Shown here: positions 36,987 through 46,750 of the stretch, one piece after another | Position numbering within the stretch: the stretch's first letter is position 1 | How the letters are laid out: the number at the start of each line of letters is the position of its first letter | From: Brevinematales bacterium | Lineage (GTDB): Bacteria > Spirochaetota > Brevinematia > Brevinematales > GWF1-51-8 | Length of the DNA stretch: 64,000 nt | Direction: 5' to 3' | NCBI GenBank assembly: GCA_020059465.1 | Contig: JAGVBZ010000035.1 | Span: 62,001-126,000 of the forward strand | Notes under the pieces: model-generated | Seen by the model: the letters and a program-made list of their open reading frames with translations, nothing else | Told to the model about the DNA's origin: nothing | The model's database searches: none | Program-made: the position numbers and the translations under genes

Positions 36987-38657
36987 ATGCGAAGTGATGC
37001 GGTAAAAAACGGCGCACAGCGCGCCCCACACAGATCGCTTTTTAAAGCGATGGGTTTCGATAATTGGGAATTAAAACGTCCGCTTATCGGTATTGCAAAC
37101 TCGTTCAACGAGGTCATACCCGGACACATACATCTGGATAAGATTGCCAATGCCGTGAAGCAGGGAGTTTATGCCGGTGGCGGTATGCCAGTCGAGTTTA
37201 ATACCATCGGTCTTTGCGACGGCATCGCGATGGGGCATCAGGGTATGAAATACTCATTACCGTCCCGCGAACTGATCGCTGATTCGGTGGAGACTATGGT
37301 GCAGGCGTACCAGTTCGACGGCCTCGTACTGATCGCTTCATGTGATAAAATTATCCCCGGAATGCTGATTGCTGCGATGCGCATGAATATCCCGACAATC
37401 TTTATCAGCGGCGGGCCGATGCTTCCCGGGTATGTGAATAAAAAACCCGTCGGACTGGATAAAGTTTTTGAGGGTGTAGGTGAGTTTAATAGCGGAAAGA
37501 TCAATGAAAATCAGCTTAACGAATTAGAGTGCTCGTCATGTCCCGGCGCGGGTTCATGTTCGGGAATGTACACTGCGAATACGATGAGCAATCTCGCGGA
37601 GGGATTGGGCATTGCGCTTCCGATGAACGGGTCTATTCCCGCGGTTTACGCCGAACGGGTCATGCTTGCGAAGAAAACCGGTATAAAAATCGTAGAATTA
37701 GTGGAGAAAGATATCAAGGCGCGCGATGTTATGACTAAGAAAGCGTTCGAGAACGCGATCGCGCTCGACATGGCCCTCGGCGGTTCGACCAATACTGCGC
37801 TTCATCTTCCCGCGATTGCCTACTACGGAGATATCGACCTGCAGTTAAAAGACTTCGCGCCGTTTACAGAGACAACCCCCCATCTGACGACTCTTGCACC
37901 GGCAGGTCCCCATCATATCAACGATTTGTATTTTGCTGGCGGCGTTCCGGCGGTGTTAAAGGAACTTTCTAAGAAAAAACTTGTCCATCTCGACACTATT
38001 ACCGTAAACGGTAACTCGATGGAACAAACCCTGAAAGAATATGTTGCGTTCAATAAGAACACCGAGGTTATTCGCCCCATCGAGTCGCCGGTTCATTCCA
38101 CGGGAGGTCTTGCAGTGCTCACCGGGAATATCGCACCCGACGGCGCCATTGTTAAACAGGCTGCGGTCGATCCGTCGATGATGAAACACAGCGGACCTGC
38201 GCGTGTGTTCAACAGCGAGGAAGAGGCTTCGGGCGCTATCATGAGCAAAAAAATAAACAAAGGTGATGTCATTGTCATTCGTTACGAAGGGCCGAAGGGC
38301 GGCCCGGGTATGCGTGAGATGCTCGGTCCCACATCTGCGGTTGCCGGGATGGGACTTGACAAGGATGTCGCTCTGATCACCGACGGGCGTTTCTCAGGCG
38401 CGACACGCGGTGCGTCGATAGGGCATATTTCTCCCGAGGCGGCGGCGGGCGGTCTGATCGGATTGGTTGAGGAAGGCGATATTATTGAGATCGATATTGA
38501 AAATAAAAAGTTAAACCTGAAAGTGGCCGATAATGTAATCGAGGAGCGGCGTAAGAAGTGGAAGCCCCTCGAACCGAAGATAAAAACAGGATATGTCGCC
38601 CGTTATGCAGACCTGATCAGTTCCGCGAATATGGGGGCGGTGTATCTGAAAAAATAA
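36987..38657 (+). CDS. ilvD: Dihydroxy-acid dehydratase
   Basis: Third step of branched-chain amino-acid synthesis, dehydrating dihydroxy acids to 2-keto acids, with a [2Fe-2S] or [4Fe-4S] cluster. 556 residues, the usual length. Cluster cysteines are visible at SCDKIIPGM near residue 118 and [19 protein letters not shown] near 186. Other family blocks: [14 protein letters not shown] near 267, [12 protein letters not shown] near 438 and [10 protein letters not shown] near 467. The ribosome site CAGGAG precedes ATG 36987. No other ilv gene is in the window, so the pathway is completed elsewhere. Confidence 0.96.
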   Translation: MRSDAVKNGAQRAPHRSLFKAMGFDNWELKRPLIGIANSFNEVIPGHIHLDKIANAVKQGVYAGGGMPVEFNTIGLCDGIAMGHQGMKYSLPSRELIADSVETMVQAYQFDGLVLIASCDKIIPGMLIAAMRMNIPTIFISGGPMLPGYVNKKPVGLDKVFEGVGEFNSGKINENQLNELECSSCPGAGSCSGMYTANTMSNLAEGLGIALPMNGSIPAVYAERVMLAKKTGIKIVELVEKDIKARDVMTKKAFENAIALDMALGGSTNTALHLPAIAYYGDIDLQLKDFAPFTETTPHLTTLAPAGPHHINDLYFAGGVPAVLKELSKKKLVHLDTITVNGNSMEQTLKEYVAFNKNTEVIRPIESPVHSTGGLAVLTGNIAPDGAIVKQAAVDPSMMKHSGPARVFNSEEEASGAIMSKKINKGDVIVIRYEGPKGGPGMREMLGPTSAVAGMGLDKDVALITDGRFSGATRGASIGHISPEAAAGGLIGLVEEGDIIEIDIENKKLNLKVADNVIEERRKKWKPLEPKIKTGYVARYADLISSANMGAVYLKK

Positions 38658-38669
38658 CCGGAAGGGTAA

Positions 38670-40151
38670 ATGAAGAGATTTCCGGCCTATTTCGCTCTGA
38701 TTATGTGCCTTTCGCTTGTGCCTTTGGGACTGTTTTCAGCAAGCAAGGCGTCCGACGCCTATTATCAGGCATACGATGCTATGAACTCGGGGAAATACCC
38801 CGAAGCCGCCGCATTATTTACCGCGGCGATTACTCAGAAGCCTGAGTTTACCGACGCATACTACGGGCGCGGCTTCTGTTACGAACAGATGGGCAAGTAT
38901 GCCGATGCGATGAACGATTATAAAAAGACGATCGAACTCGATCCGAACCATTCGAAGGCATACAACAATCTGGGTGTAGTCTACTTCAAACTATATAACG
39001 ATAACGACAACGCGGAAAAGAGCTTCAAGAAGTCTATGGAGCTTTCTAAAACCAATTCGCTGGTCTATTATAATCTCGCTTCCATTTATTACAATCAGAA
39101 AAGATATGACGAAGCGGTCAGGTATTTTTCCGAAGCTCTCAAACTGCGACCGAATTATATCGAAGCGCTGAATACGCGCGGTCTCTGTTATTTCTGGCAG
39201 AAAGAGTATACCAAAGCCATAATGGATTTCTCGGCGGTACTTTCGTACGAACCTAATAATTCCTCCGCATTAGTGGGGCGCGCTATTTCATGGGTGACTG
39301 TCAATAAATACACCGATGCAAAAAAAGATGTCGAGCAGGCGCTTTCCCTCGATCCCGTGAACCGGTACGCTTTGAACTGCATGGGCGCCATCTATCTGGA
39401 AGCGGATAATTTCGATACGGCATTGACATATTTCAATTCCGCGCTGAATCAGGAACCAAATTTCGACGATGCGCTCTTCAATCGCGCGCTGGTATATTTT
39501 CATACGGGGAAGTATGCCGACGCCCTTGCAGACATCGAACGTCTCTCCCCGATCATGAAGCAGAACGCAATCTGCTACCAGCTTCTCAGCCGCATCTATT
39601 TTGAGAAGTCGGAATTTGCTAAGGCCGACGATAATGCGAAAAAGGCGCTGGAACTTGACAGCGCTCTTACCATGCCTTTTTATATCCGCGGTCTCTCTGC
39701 TTATTTTAATAAAGACTTTTCTGCGGGCGAAGGATACTTCACAAAGTATATCGAGATGATAAAAGATGAAAAATCCTCGATAAACGCTTTATATATGCGC
39801 GGATTGTGTTATCTTAAGGATAAGAAGTACAACGATGCGGCGAAGGATTTTGGAAAGGTGATAGACCTGAATCCGAAATATATCTCAGGATACATCGGGT
39901 TGAATAATACGTATGCATCGCAGGGTTCGGGGATAGCCGCAATCGCTAAAATCTCGCTCGGTCTGAACGCAAACCCCGGATCGGGTCTCCTCTACTATGC
40001 AAGGGGCAACGATTATATTGAGGCGGGAGAATTCAAAAAGGCCGCCTCCGATTTTCAAAAGGCCTCCGAATTGGGGATTGCCGGCGCTGACAAAAAGAGC
40101 ATGGAGATTATTCAATACATGGATTCGATGGCAGTATCTTCAAATAAGTGA
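38670..40151 (+). CDS. Exported TPR protein, 493 aa
   Basis: A signal peptide (about 1-24, ending LFSAS) is followed by about 12-13 tetratricopeptide repeats across the whole protein, with clear helix pairs such as GKYPEAAALFTAAI and LDPNHSKAYNNLGVVYFKL. No enzymatic domain is present. TPR proteins act as docking scaffolds. Starts 12 bases after ilvD and 7 bases before a second TPR gene; the pair looks like an ancient tandem duplication, as both use the same repeat rhythm. Function unknown; periplasmic. Confidence 0.85.
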   Translation: MKRFPAYFALIMCLSLVPLGLFSASKASDAYYQAYDAMNSGKYPEAAALFTAAITQKPEFTDAYYGRGFCYEQMGKYADAMNDYKKTIELDPNHSKAYNNLGVVYFKLYNDNDNAEKSFKKSMELSKTNSLVYYNLASIYYNQKRYDEAVRYFSEALKLRPNYIEALNTRGLCYFWQKEYTKAIMDFSAVLSYEPNNSSALVGRAISWVTVNKYTDAKKDVEQALSLDPVNRYALNCMGAIYLEADNFDTALTYFNSALNQEPNFDDALFNRALVYFHTGKYADALADIERLSPIMKQNAICYQLLSRIYFEKSEFAKADDNAKKALELDSALTMPFYIRGLSAYFNKDFSAGEGYFTKYIEMIKDEKSSINALYMRGLCYLKDKKYNDAAKDFGKVIDLNPKYISGYIGLNNTYASQGSGIAAIAKISLGLNANPGSGLLYYARGNDYIEAGEFKKAASDFQKASELGIAGADKKSMEIIQYMDSMAVSSNK

Positions 40152-40158
40152 GGAGGTT

Positions 40159-41523
40159 ATGGTTCGTTATCTCCTTTCCGTTTTTTTATGGTTTCTGATT
40201 ACACCTTCCGTTATCAACTCCCAGGGCGAATCTATTCCGCCGTTGGCTATAAAATACCTCCAACAGGGTGTTAAATACATGGACGTATGGGACTATGACG
40301 GTGCGATCCGCGAGTTCCGTAACGCCATAAACGCATATCCTGTCTATACCGACGCATATTTCTATCTGGCATGGGCGTACGATAAAAAAGGCGATAAAAA
40401 GCAGGCGTTTACCTATTATGAGACTCTTCTGAAAATAGACCATCTGTATGCTAAGGCATATATCAACCGGGGCGCGATTTATGCAAATACCTACAAGGAT
40501 TTTCAAAAAGCGGTGGCCGACTTCGAGAAAGCGATTGCCATCGATCCCGGCCTTCATGAGGCATATTACAACCTCGGGGTGATCTATCTGGAAAAAGGTC
40601 AGTTCGATAAAGCACTCCCATATTATAATAAAGCAATCGAACTCAATCCCCTCTACGAGAGCGCATATTATAACCGCGGTTATCTTTATATGAAGACCGG
40701 TCAGTTCGATCTGGCGCTGAAAGACCTGACGAAGACGCTTGAGATCAACCCTGCGAAAGCCCCGGCTTATGCGACTGCCGGGATGGTTTATTATAAAAAG
40801 TCCGATAATCATGCCGCGCTGTCCAATTTTAATATGGCACTCGCTCTGGATCCTAATAACAGCTCGGCATATATTGGAATAGGTACTATACACTCAGATA
40901 ACGGGTATTACGACAATGCGCTACAGGCGTTCGATCGGGCTGTAAAGATCGATCCGAAGAACGAGGTGGCATGGAACAATAGGGGCAATATCTACCAAAC
41001 AATCGGGAAATACGATTTAGCGCTTGGGGACTATGATGCCGCGCTAAGCATCAAATCGAATTATGCCATTGCTATCATCAGTAAAGGAACGCTGTATTTC
41101 GAGACCGGGAAATGGGACGAGGCACTCGCAGAGTTCGATACGGGGAAATCGCTTCAACCGAAGAACCCGAACCCTTACTACTTTACCGGACTGATCGCAT
41201 ACATGAAGGGTGATTTACCCTTAGCGTCGTTAAATCTTTCAAATTCCCTCGCGCTATCGCCGGATAATCCGTTATTTCTGACGGTATCGGCGAAGATATT
41301 TTTTGAGCGGAATTTGCTCGAAAATGCGATAATATCGGCGGAAAAAGCCATCACGCTAGACCGGTATAAGTACGACGCATACCTGATACTTGCCGATACC
41401 TATATGAAGAAGGGTGAAAACGCGAAAGCGTTAGAAGTGATCGAGTCCGGGCTTAAAGTACTTCCGCATAATTCTTTATTATTATCCCGTATAGAATTAT
41501 TGAATGCTGGTAAAAATAAATAA
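40159..41523 (+). CDS. Exported TPR protein, 454 aa
   Basis: Start at ATG 40159 directly after GAGGAGG; the longer frame upstream overlaps the previous gene and is rejected. A short signal peptide (about 1-20, ending SVINS) is followed by about 12 TPR repeats, for example GQFDKALPYYNKAIELNP near residue 150 and GKYDLALGDYDAALSI near 285. It is a paralogue-like neighbour of the preceding TPR gene, probably co-transcribed with it and ilvD. Confidence 0.85.
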   Translation: MVRYLLSVFLWFLITPSVINSQGESIPPLAIKYLQQGVKYMDVWDYDGAIREFRNAINAYPVYTDAYFYLAWAYDKKGDKKQAFTYYETLLKIDHLYAKAYINRGAIYANTYKDFQKAVADFEKAIAIDPGLHEAYYNLGVIYLEKGQFDKALPYYNKAIELNPLYESAYYNRGYLYMKTGQFDLALKDLTKTLEINPAKAPAYATAGMVYYKKSDNHAALSNFNMALALDPNNSSAYIGIGTIHSDNGYYDNALQAFDRAVKIDPKNEVAWNNRGNIYQTIGKYDLALGDYDAALSIKSNYAIAIISKGTLYFETGKWDEALAEFDTGKSLQPKNPNPYYFTGLIAYMKGDLPLASLNLSNSLALSPDNPLFLTVSAKIFFERNLLENAIISAEKAITLDRYKYDAYLILADTYMKKGENAKALEVIESGLKVLPHNSLLLSRIELLNAGKNK

Positions 41524-41566
41524 GCTGATTCCGTATATTGGATAGATGGGAATCTCACGGGAAAAA

Positions 41567-42526
41567 TTAGCGCAGTTCCTTGATCAGTTTCCGGTAGATA
41601 TGTTCCGCGGTCAGGCCGAAATGCTGAAATAGTGCCGAAGGAGTGCCCGATTCCCCGAAAACGTCATTGATTCCGATTCGCATAACTTTAGTCGGGTATT
41701 CCTCGCTCAGTAACTCGCAGACCGCGCCTCCCAGACCGCCGACGATAGTATGTTCTTCCAACGTGACTACAAGGCGGGCGCGTTTCGCGACCGATACGAT
41801 CAATTCCTTATTGATGGGTTTTATCGAAGAGACATCGACGACTATAACCGGTATTCCTTCGCTGCGAAGTTTTTCACCGCAAACCATAGCCTCATATACC
41901 ATATTTCCTGTAGCGAGCATCGCGACACGAGCCTCGGGAGCGTCGATCAGTATATTTGCCTGCCCGGCATTAAATTCGTAAGTCTCGTCATAGATGATGG
42001 GGGTTTTCGGCCGGCTCATTCGGATATAAACAGGGCCGTTGATACGCGCGGCCTCCTTGACAATTTTCACAGCCGAGACTGAATCGGCAGGAATAAATAT
42101 ATGCATATTTGGCAGCGACCGGAGTATCGCCACATCCTCGATGGCCTGATGTGATAATCCGTCCTCGCCGACCGAGATGCCCGCATGGGTAGCGGCAATT
42201 TTCACATTCAGATTCTGCGCAGCGACGGCGTTCCTGATCTGCTCGAAGGGGCGAAGGGTAGCAAAAATGGCGAACGTACTCACGAAAACGATTTTACCGC
42301 TCAGCGCCATCCCAGCGGCGTAACCGATCATATTTGCCTCGGCGATACCCATATTGAAGAAACGTTCCGGGAATTTTTTAGCGAACAGTTCCGTGCGGGT
42401 GGAAGCCGAAAGATCGGCGTCCATCACGACGATATTATGATTTTCAGTCCCCAGTTCAACCAATGTTTTACCGTATGCGTCGCGGGTAGCCTGCATTTCT
42501 AATTTCTTCTTTTCTACCTTTCCCAT
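41567..42526 (-). CDS. Transketolase, C-terminal subunit
   Basis: Transketolase is split into two polypeptides here; this is the pyrimidine-binding and C-terminal part (319 residues). Motifs: RDAYGKTLVELG near residue 15, AEANMIGYAAGMAL near 57, THAGISVGEDGLSHQAIEDVA near 105, and the C-terminal YPTKVMRIGINDVFGESG. Start ATG 42526 has GGAGGGG upstream and overlaps the end of the N-terminal subunit gene by 13 bases, so the two are coupled and form one enzyme of the pentose phosphate pathway. Confidence 0.93.
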   Translation of the reverse strand: MGKVEKKKLEMQATRDAYGKTLVELGTENHNIVVMDADLSASTRTELFAKKFPERFFNMGIAEANMIGYAAGMALSGKIVFVSTFAIFATLRPFEQIRNAVAAQNLNVKIAATHAGISVGEDGLSHQAIEDVAILRSLPNMHIFIPADSVSAVKIVKEAARINGPVYIRMSRPKTPIIYDETYEFNAGQANILIDAPEARVAMLATGNMVYEAMVCGEKLRSEGIPVIVVDVSSIKPINKELIVSVAKRARLVVTLEEHTIVGGLGGAVCELLSEEYPTKVMRIGINDVFGESGTPSALFQHFGLTAEHIYRKLIKELR

Positions 42527-43389
42527 GTGATCCCCTCCGTAAGCCAATCTTCTAATGATTCGATACAGCCGAGTTCGTCCAATGCTTTTTCGACCTCTTC
42601 CTTCGAGGGTGCGACGCCGTGCCATTCGGACTTATTTTCCATGAACGAAACACACTTTCCTTTGATGGTATGCGAGACAATTCCAGTAGGTACACCTTTG
42701 CCTTTGTTGGATTTAAAGAATTCGAACGCATTTTCGATTTCATCCGGGTTATGCCCGTCTATTTCCATAGTTGCTAGATTAAATGACCGCAGCTTATCCG
42801 CGATAGGGTCTACGTTCATGACCATCGAAACAGGGCCGTCTATCTGGAGACCGTTATTATCGATAAATATGCATAAATTGTCGAGCTTGAATTGAGAAGC
42901 CGCCATCAACGCTTCCCAGACCTGTCCTTCCTGAATTTCACCGTCCCCAAGCAGGGTGTAAACATTGTAAGACTTTTTCTCCATTTTTCCGGCAAGGGCA
43001 ATTCCTCCCGCAATTGAAATACCCTGACCGAGCGACCCGGTGGAGGATTCTACGCCCGGCAGTTTCCGGCTGTCGGGATGTCCCTGAAGCGGGCTTCCGA
43101 GCTTACGCAGGGTCTTGAGGAGTTTCGGGGAAAAGTATCCTACGCGGGCAAGAATGGCATAGAGCGCGGGAGCTGCATGTCCTTTGGAAAGAATGAAACG
43201 GTCGCGTTCTTCCCATAATGGATTCGCAGGGTCGAAACGCATAACGTTGAGAAAAAGGTAGGAAATTACACTGATCGCTGAAAGCGAGCCTCCGGGGTGT
43301 CCGCTTTTTGCTTCATACAGCATTAGAAGTATATCCCTGCGAAGGGAGTTCAACTCTTTCTCGAATTCTATCCGCTTTTGCTCATCCAT
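42514..43389 (-). CDS. Transketolase, N-terminal (thiamine diphosphate-binding) subunit
   Basis: 291 residues holding the ThDP-binding part. Motifs: SGHPGGSLSAISV near residue 27, SKGHAAPALYA near 69, GSLGQGISIAGGIALA near 117 and the ThDP/Mg motif GDGEIQEGQVWEAL near 147-160, then DNNGLQIDG near 176. Transfers two-carbon units between sugar phosphates together with the C-terminal subunit encoded next. The ribosome site CGGAG precedes ATG 43389. Split transketolases are common in anaerobes. Confidence 0.93.
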   Translation of the reverse strand: MDEQKRIEFEKELNSLRRDILLMLYEAKSGHPGGSLSAISVISYLFLNVMRFDPANPLWEERDRFILSKGHAAPALYAILARVGYFSPKLLKTLRKLGSPLQGHPDSRKLPGVESSTGSLGQGISIAGGIALAGKMEKKSYNVYTLLGDGEIQEGQVWEALMAASQFKLDNLCIFIDNNGLQIDGPVSMVMNVDPIADKLRSFNLATMEIDGHNPDEIENAFEFFKSNKGKGVPTGIVSHTIKGKCVSFMENKSEWHGVAPSKEEVEKALDELGCIESLEDWLTEGITWER

Positions 43390-43491
43390 TGCAGTCGCTC
43401 CGGTTTTTAAAAATTCAGGCTGAAATTATAATGAATAAACCGTTAAAAGTAAAGTTATCGGAAAATGCCGAAGATCATGCCGAAACACCAC

Positions 43492-45102
43492 TTATAGAAT
43501 ATTTTGGAATGTTTTTCGAATCTTTCCGTTCGATACAAAAAACGAGTAGAGCGAGGGTTTTTCGAACACGATTTCGAGGAATTTTTCCGAATCGAAGCGG
43601 TGAATTTTTACACTGGAATGATCGTATGAAAAATCGAAACCGTCCGCAAAATGATAATTCAGGCTAGGGTAGGATTTTTTAACCCTAATGATTTCCTTAT
43701 AAAAATCGAATAAAGGATTGTTTTTTACCGACCAATCGATCGGGTCGCGGTCGAAAAGGCTGGGAGTATTTTTTACTCCGATCTCCTCGCCGTTATAGAT
43801 AAGCGGGATACCCGGCAGAATGAATTTCAGAACATTAAAGGGTATTAAAAATTCCGACGTAAATGTTTCCGATGCACGGGGAGTGTCATGGTTTTCCAGA
43901 AAAAGCATTCTGCGGGCATACTGGGGGTAGTACTGATACTGGGTCTGCACATATTCGAGTATCTCGTAGAAGGGGTAAAACCCACGGTTTATTCTTCGCA
44001 GGGTAAGCATGAGGTTCCAGTCGTATGTCAGGTCGAATCCCGCTGGGTACAGTTCGGGATTGTCGGCTTCCGCAAGCATAAAGATATTCTTTTTTAACGA
44101 TCTGAGACGGGCGATCGAGGTTTGCCAGAAATCGAGCGGAACTAAGAACGCGACATCGCATCGGTAACCGTCTATGTCGAATTCCCTGATCCAGTATTCC
44201 ATCATTTCGGAAATGTAATTACGGGTAGGTTCATAACTATAATCCAGTTCAAGTACATCAGTCCATCCCCAAACTATATTCTGCTGTTTTGTCGGATGCT
44301 TATAGAAATTAGGGTCGATATCTTTCATGACCGAATCGGGTGAGGTATGATTGATTACTAAATCAATGATTACCCGGATATCCATCGAATGAGCGGTATC
44401 CACAAGGCGCTTAAAGTCCTCCTTTGTGCCGAACTCCGGGTTCACAGCATAGTAATCTTTTATTGCATACGGTGACCCCAGGGTACCTTTTCGATCCTTT
44501 AGTCCGAGCGGATGTATCGGAAGCAGCCATATCGTATTCACACCCATCGCTTTAAGCTGCGGGAGTTTTGAGGTTACTCCGTTGAATGTTCCCTCCGGGG
44601 AAAAATTTCTTACAAAGATACTGTAGAGAATCATCTGATCGAGCCATTTGGGAGTATGTGAGACGATTTTTTTTGATAGAGACGGGATAGGGGAATCCTC
44701 GACGATGTAAATATATTTCCAGATTCCCAGTGTTTCAGGCTGTATACGGTCGAATTTCAGTATCAGGGTATTTTTTTCAGCGATCAGCTTTGAGACTTCC
44801 AGAACCTGTTTGCCGGCGGTATTATTCAGCCTGCCGGCCAATTGCCCGTTCAGCCAAACTTTACATTCGTCAGCACCGAAAAATATCAGATAGACGAGAC
44901 CTTTTGTGCGTTTTGGGAAATCGAAGTCCTTTTTCAGCCAAGCCCTCTTATGATCCTTGAAGGGTTCAAAAAAAAGGAAAGAAGGAGAATGATAATCGAA
45001 TGTTTTTTCAGGATAACTGTCAGGGTCAAACCATTCCTCTTTTTCACCGGAATTACTATCGTCAAAAACCAGTTCCCAAAGCCCTTCCAGTTTAACTTCC
45101 AT
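43492..45102 (-). CDS. GH13 alpha-amylase-family glycosidase with N-terminal jelly-roll domain
   Basis: Acts on alpha-glucans. The N-terminal 135 residues form a beta-sandwich like those of glycoside hydrolase family 2 (FFGADECKVWLNGQLAGR near residue 80). The GH13 barrel spans about 155-460 with all catalytic blocks: INHTSPD near 247, GYRCDVAF (nucleophile aspartate near 315), AEADNPE (acid/base near 343) and ENHDTPRA (third acid near 404). No signal peptide, so it is intracellular. The start overlaps recX by 11 bases. The exact linkage specificity cannot be read. Confidence 0.88.
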   Translation of the reverse strand: MEVKLEGLWELVFDDSNSGEKEEWFDPDSYPEKTFDYHSPSFLFFEPFKDHKRAWLKKDFDFPKRTKGLVYLIFFGADECKVWLNGQLAGRLNNTAGKQVLEVSKLIAEKNTLILKFDRIQPETLGIWKYIYIVEDSPIPSLSKKIVSHTPKWLDQMILYSIFVRNFSPEGTFNGVTSKLPQLKAMGVNTIWLLPIHPLGLKDRKGTLGSPYAIKDYYAVNPEFGTKEDFKRLVDTAHSMDIRVIIDLVINHTSPDSVMKDIDPNFYKHPTKQQNIVWGWTDVLELDYSYEPTRNYISEMMEYWIREFDIDGYRCDVAFLVPLDFWQTSIARLRSLKKNIFMLAEADNPELYPAGFDLTYDWNLMLTLRRINRGFYPFYEILEYVQTQYQYYPQYARRMLFLENHDTPRASETFTSEFLIPFNVLKFILPGIPLIYNGEEIGVKNTPSLFDRDPIDWSVKNNPLFDFYKEIIRVKKSYPSLNYHFADGFDFSYDHSSVKIHRFDSEKFLEIVFEKPSLYSFFVSNGKIRKTFQNIL

Positions 45103-45589
45103 TGGCGTCTCCGTAGTGTTCTCCCCCGTTCAGTCGCGTTTCCAGCCGCTTTATCACCTGATCGATAATATGAAAAGAGTATCCGTTTCGGGAAAGCATT
45201 GCCTTGATTCTCTGAAAATCATCACGGCTATACCCTTCTTTGAGTTTCCTGTCGATAAACTCTACAGCCAGTTCGGTTTCGTCATTTTCAGTATATGTCT
45301 GTAATAAGATATCCTCTATCACTTCGCCGGGAATACCCTTCATTTTCAGTTCATTTTTCAGTTTATTCTTCCCTATTTTACGCGAGCGAATCCTGCTCTC
45401 CGCCCAATCATAACCGAATGCAGTATCGTTGATGTAGCCGTCAGATATAAGAAAATTTAATGTTTCATCGATAATAGCGGGGGAAAATTTTAATCCTTTC
45501 AGCTTGAAACGGACCTCTTTTTCCGTTCGCGGCCGAAACATCAAAAAACGCTCGATCCGTTTGATAACTTCTTCCACTTTAGGTTTCAT
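45092..45589 (-). CDS. recX: RecX regulatory protein
   Basis: RecX modulates RecA filaments. This 165-residue protein has three tandem three-helix repeats of the family: FRPRTEKEVRFKLK near residue 20, then YINDTAFGYDWAESRIRSRKIGKNKLKNEL-type phrases near 52-80, and a third repeat ending in YSFHIIDQVIKRL. Start ATG 45589 has GAGGTG upstream; an in-frame GTG two codons earlier lies on that site. recA is not in the window. Its 3' end overlaps the GH13 gene. Confidence 0.88.
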   Translation of the reverse strand: MKPKVEEVIKRIERFLMFRPRTEKEVRFKLKGLKFSPAIIDETLNFLISDGYINDTAFGYDWAESRIRSRKIGKNKLKNELKMKGIPGEVIEDILLQTYTENDETELAVEFIDRKLKEGYSRDDFQRIKAMLSRNGYSFHIIDQVIKRLETRLNGGEHYGDANGS

Positions 45590-45611
45590 AGACACCTCGT
45601 GAAATATTTAG

Positions 45612-45640
45612 AGTATATCGTGAATCTAAAAATATGTAAA
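45612..45640 (-). promoter_or_regulatory. Promoter of recX
   Basis: Minus strand: -35 TTTACA (45635-45640), 17 bp spacer, -10 TATACT (45612-45617), 22 bases before the recX start. Confidence 0.6.
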
Positions 45641-45743
45641 AGAATAGCATATTTTCATATACGGAGTGGGAGTGTGATAATAAAACACTTGAAACATAAA
45701 TGAAGTGCGAAATAAAAAAAATATCTCACTTATCGACTGTTTA

Positions 45744-45772
45744 TTGACAAGGGTCAAGAAATAAGATACAAT
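45744..45772 (+). promoter_or_regulatory. Promoter of the lipoprotein gene at 45834
   Basis: -35 TTGACA (45744-45749), 17 bp spacer, -10 TACAAT (45767-45772), followed by a 55-60 base leader and ribosome site AGGAGG. Close to consensus, so strong expression is likely. Confidence 0.7.
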
Positions 45773-45833
45773 AATATACTTGTTCCAAATTTATTAAGAT
45801 TTACATATTCTGAAAATATCTTAGGAGGTTCAT

Positions 45834-46583
45834 ATGAAAAGAGTTCTTCTACTCAAAAGTGTGTATGTTTTGATGGTTTTTGCGGCCTTAGGTGTAGCTT
45901 GTGCTCCCGCTGCCACTACTACCCCTGGCGGCGGTACTCCTGCTGTAGCAGCAATTGTTGGCACATGGGTGAACAACTACCAGTCTGAAGGCCCGAATCT
46001 TTATACCAACACCTATATCTTCAATGCTGATGGGTCTTATTCCGAGATGAAAAAGGGTCTTTCATTGGGTGTGAATACCCTTACCAACTCGGGAACCTAC
46101 GCTTTCGCAAATAATGTCATGACATTTAACCAGATTTTAAGCGGCGGCAGCACAAATCTGAAAACGATGAAATACCCTGCTTTTATTGATGGTAATAACT
46201 ACTATTCCGGACATGGAAGCATTTATGCGCTGCAGAGCGGCGCCGGCTGGTCGGGCGTATATAAGAACTTTTCTTATAACAGTTGGGTACAAGGTGGCAC
46301 AAACATCATTTACACCAATTTCATGGTTCTTACGTCAACTACCTCAAACATAACGGTGACAGCAGGGACAAATTGCGCTATTACCAATGGAGTTGCATCC
46401 TATTATCAGGAACCGATGGCACCGCCTGTTGGTACTGTTATCTCTTGGACAAATACTTCATCCGACGACTGGCATTCCTTCGATATGATGGGTGTTAGCT
46501 ATTTCAATAAGGTCAGTACTTATATCATGTACTCCAGCACCAATGTGCTCGCGCTCAGCGGTCTGCAGTGGGTAAAGCAATAA
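45834..46583 (+). CDS. Lipoprotein with lipocalin-like beta domain
   Basis: A signal peptide with lipobox LGVAC (cysteine near residue 23), then a Thr/Pro/Gly-rich tether (residues 25-40), then a beta-rich domain starting VGTWVNNY that resembles lipocalin-like or META-type domains (GTWxxxY, then FNADGSYSEMKKG). Rich in Thr, Asn and Tyr. It is a single-gene unit with a strong promoter, a good ribosome site and a strong terminator, which suggests an abundant surface lipoprotein. Function unknown. Confidence 0.8.
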   Translation: MKRVLLLKSVYVLMVFAALGVACAPAATTTPGGGTPAVAAIVGTWVNNYQSEGPNLYTNTYIFNADGSYSEMKKGLSLGVNTLTNSGTYAFANNVMTFNQILSGGSTNLKTMKYPAFIDGNNYYSGHGSIYALQSGAGWSGVYKNFSYNSWVQGGTNIIYTNFMVLTSTTSNITVTAGTNCAITNGVASYYQEPMAPPVGTVISWTNTSSDDWHSFDMMGVSYFNKVSTYIMYSSTNVLALSGLQWVKQ

Positions 46584-46600
46584 TCGGTATCGATTAATTA

Positions 46601-46635
46601 AAAGCCCCGTAGGTGAAAGCTTACGGGGCTTTCTT
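46601..46635 (+). terminator. Intrinsic terminator of the lipoprotein gene
   Basis: 11-bp stem AAAGCCCCGTA (46601-46611) with TACGGGGCTTT (46622-46632), loop of ten bases, then a T-rich tail. Confidence 0.9.
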
Positions 46636-46692
46636 ATGAAAAAAAGAGATTTTCATTAAAAATATTAAAGCGTAATACAAATAAAAAATAAC

Positions 46693-46721
46693 TTCACAAA
46701 AAATGAAAAAAATGGTATGAT
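46693..46721 (+). promoter_or_regulatory. Promoter of the EF-G-like gene
   Basis: -35 TTCACA (46693-46698), 17 bp A-rich spacer, -10 TATGAT (46716-46721); gene start at 46751 after GGGAGG. Confidence 0.5.
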
Positions 46722-46750
46722 AAACCCTTATCGAAATAGGGAGGCTAATT

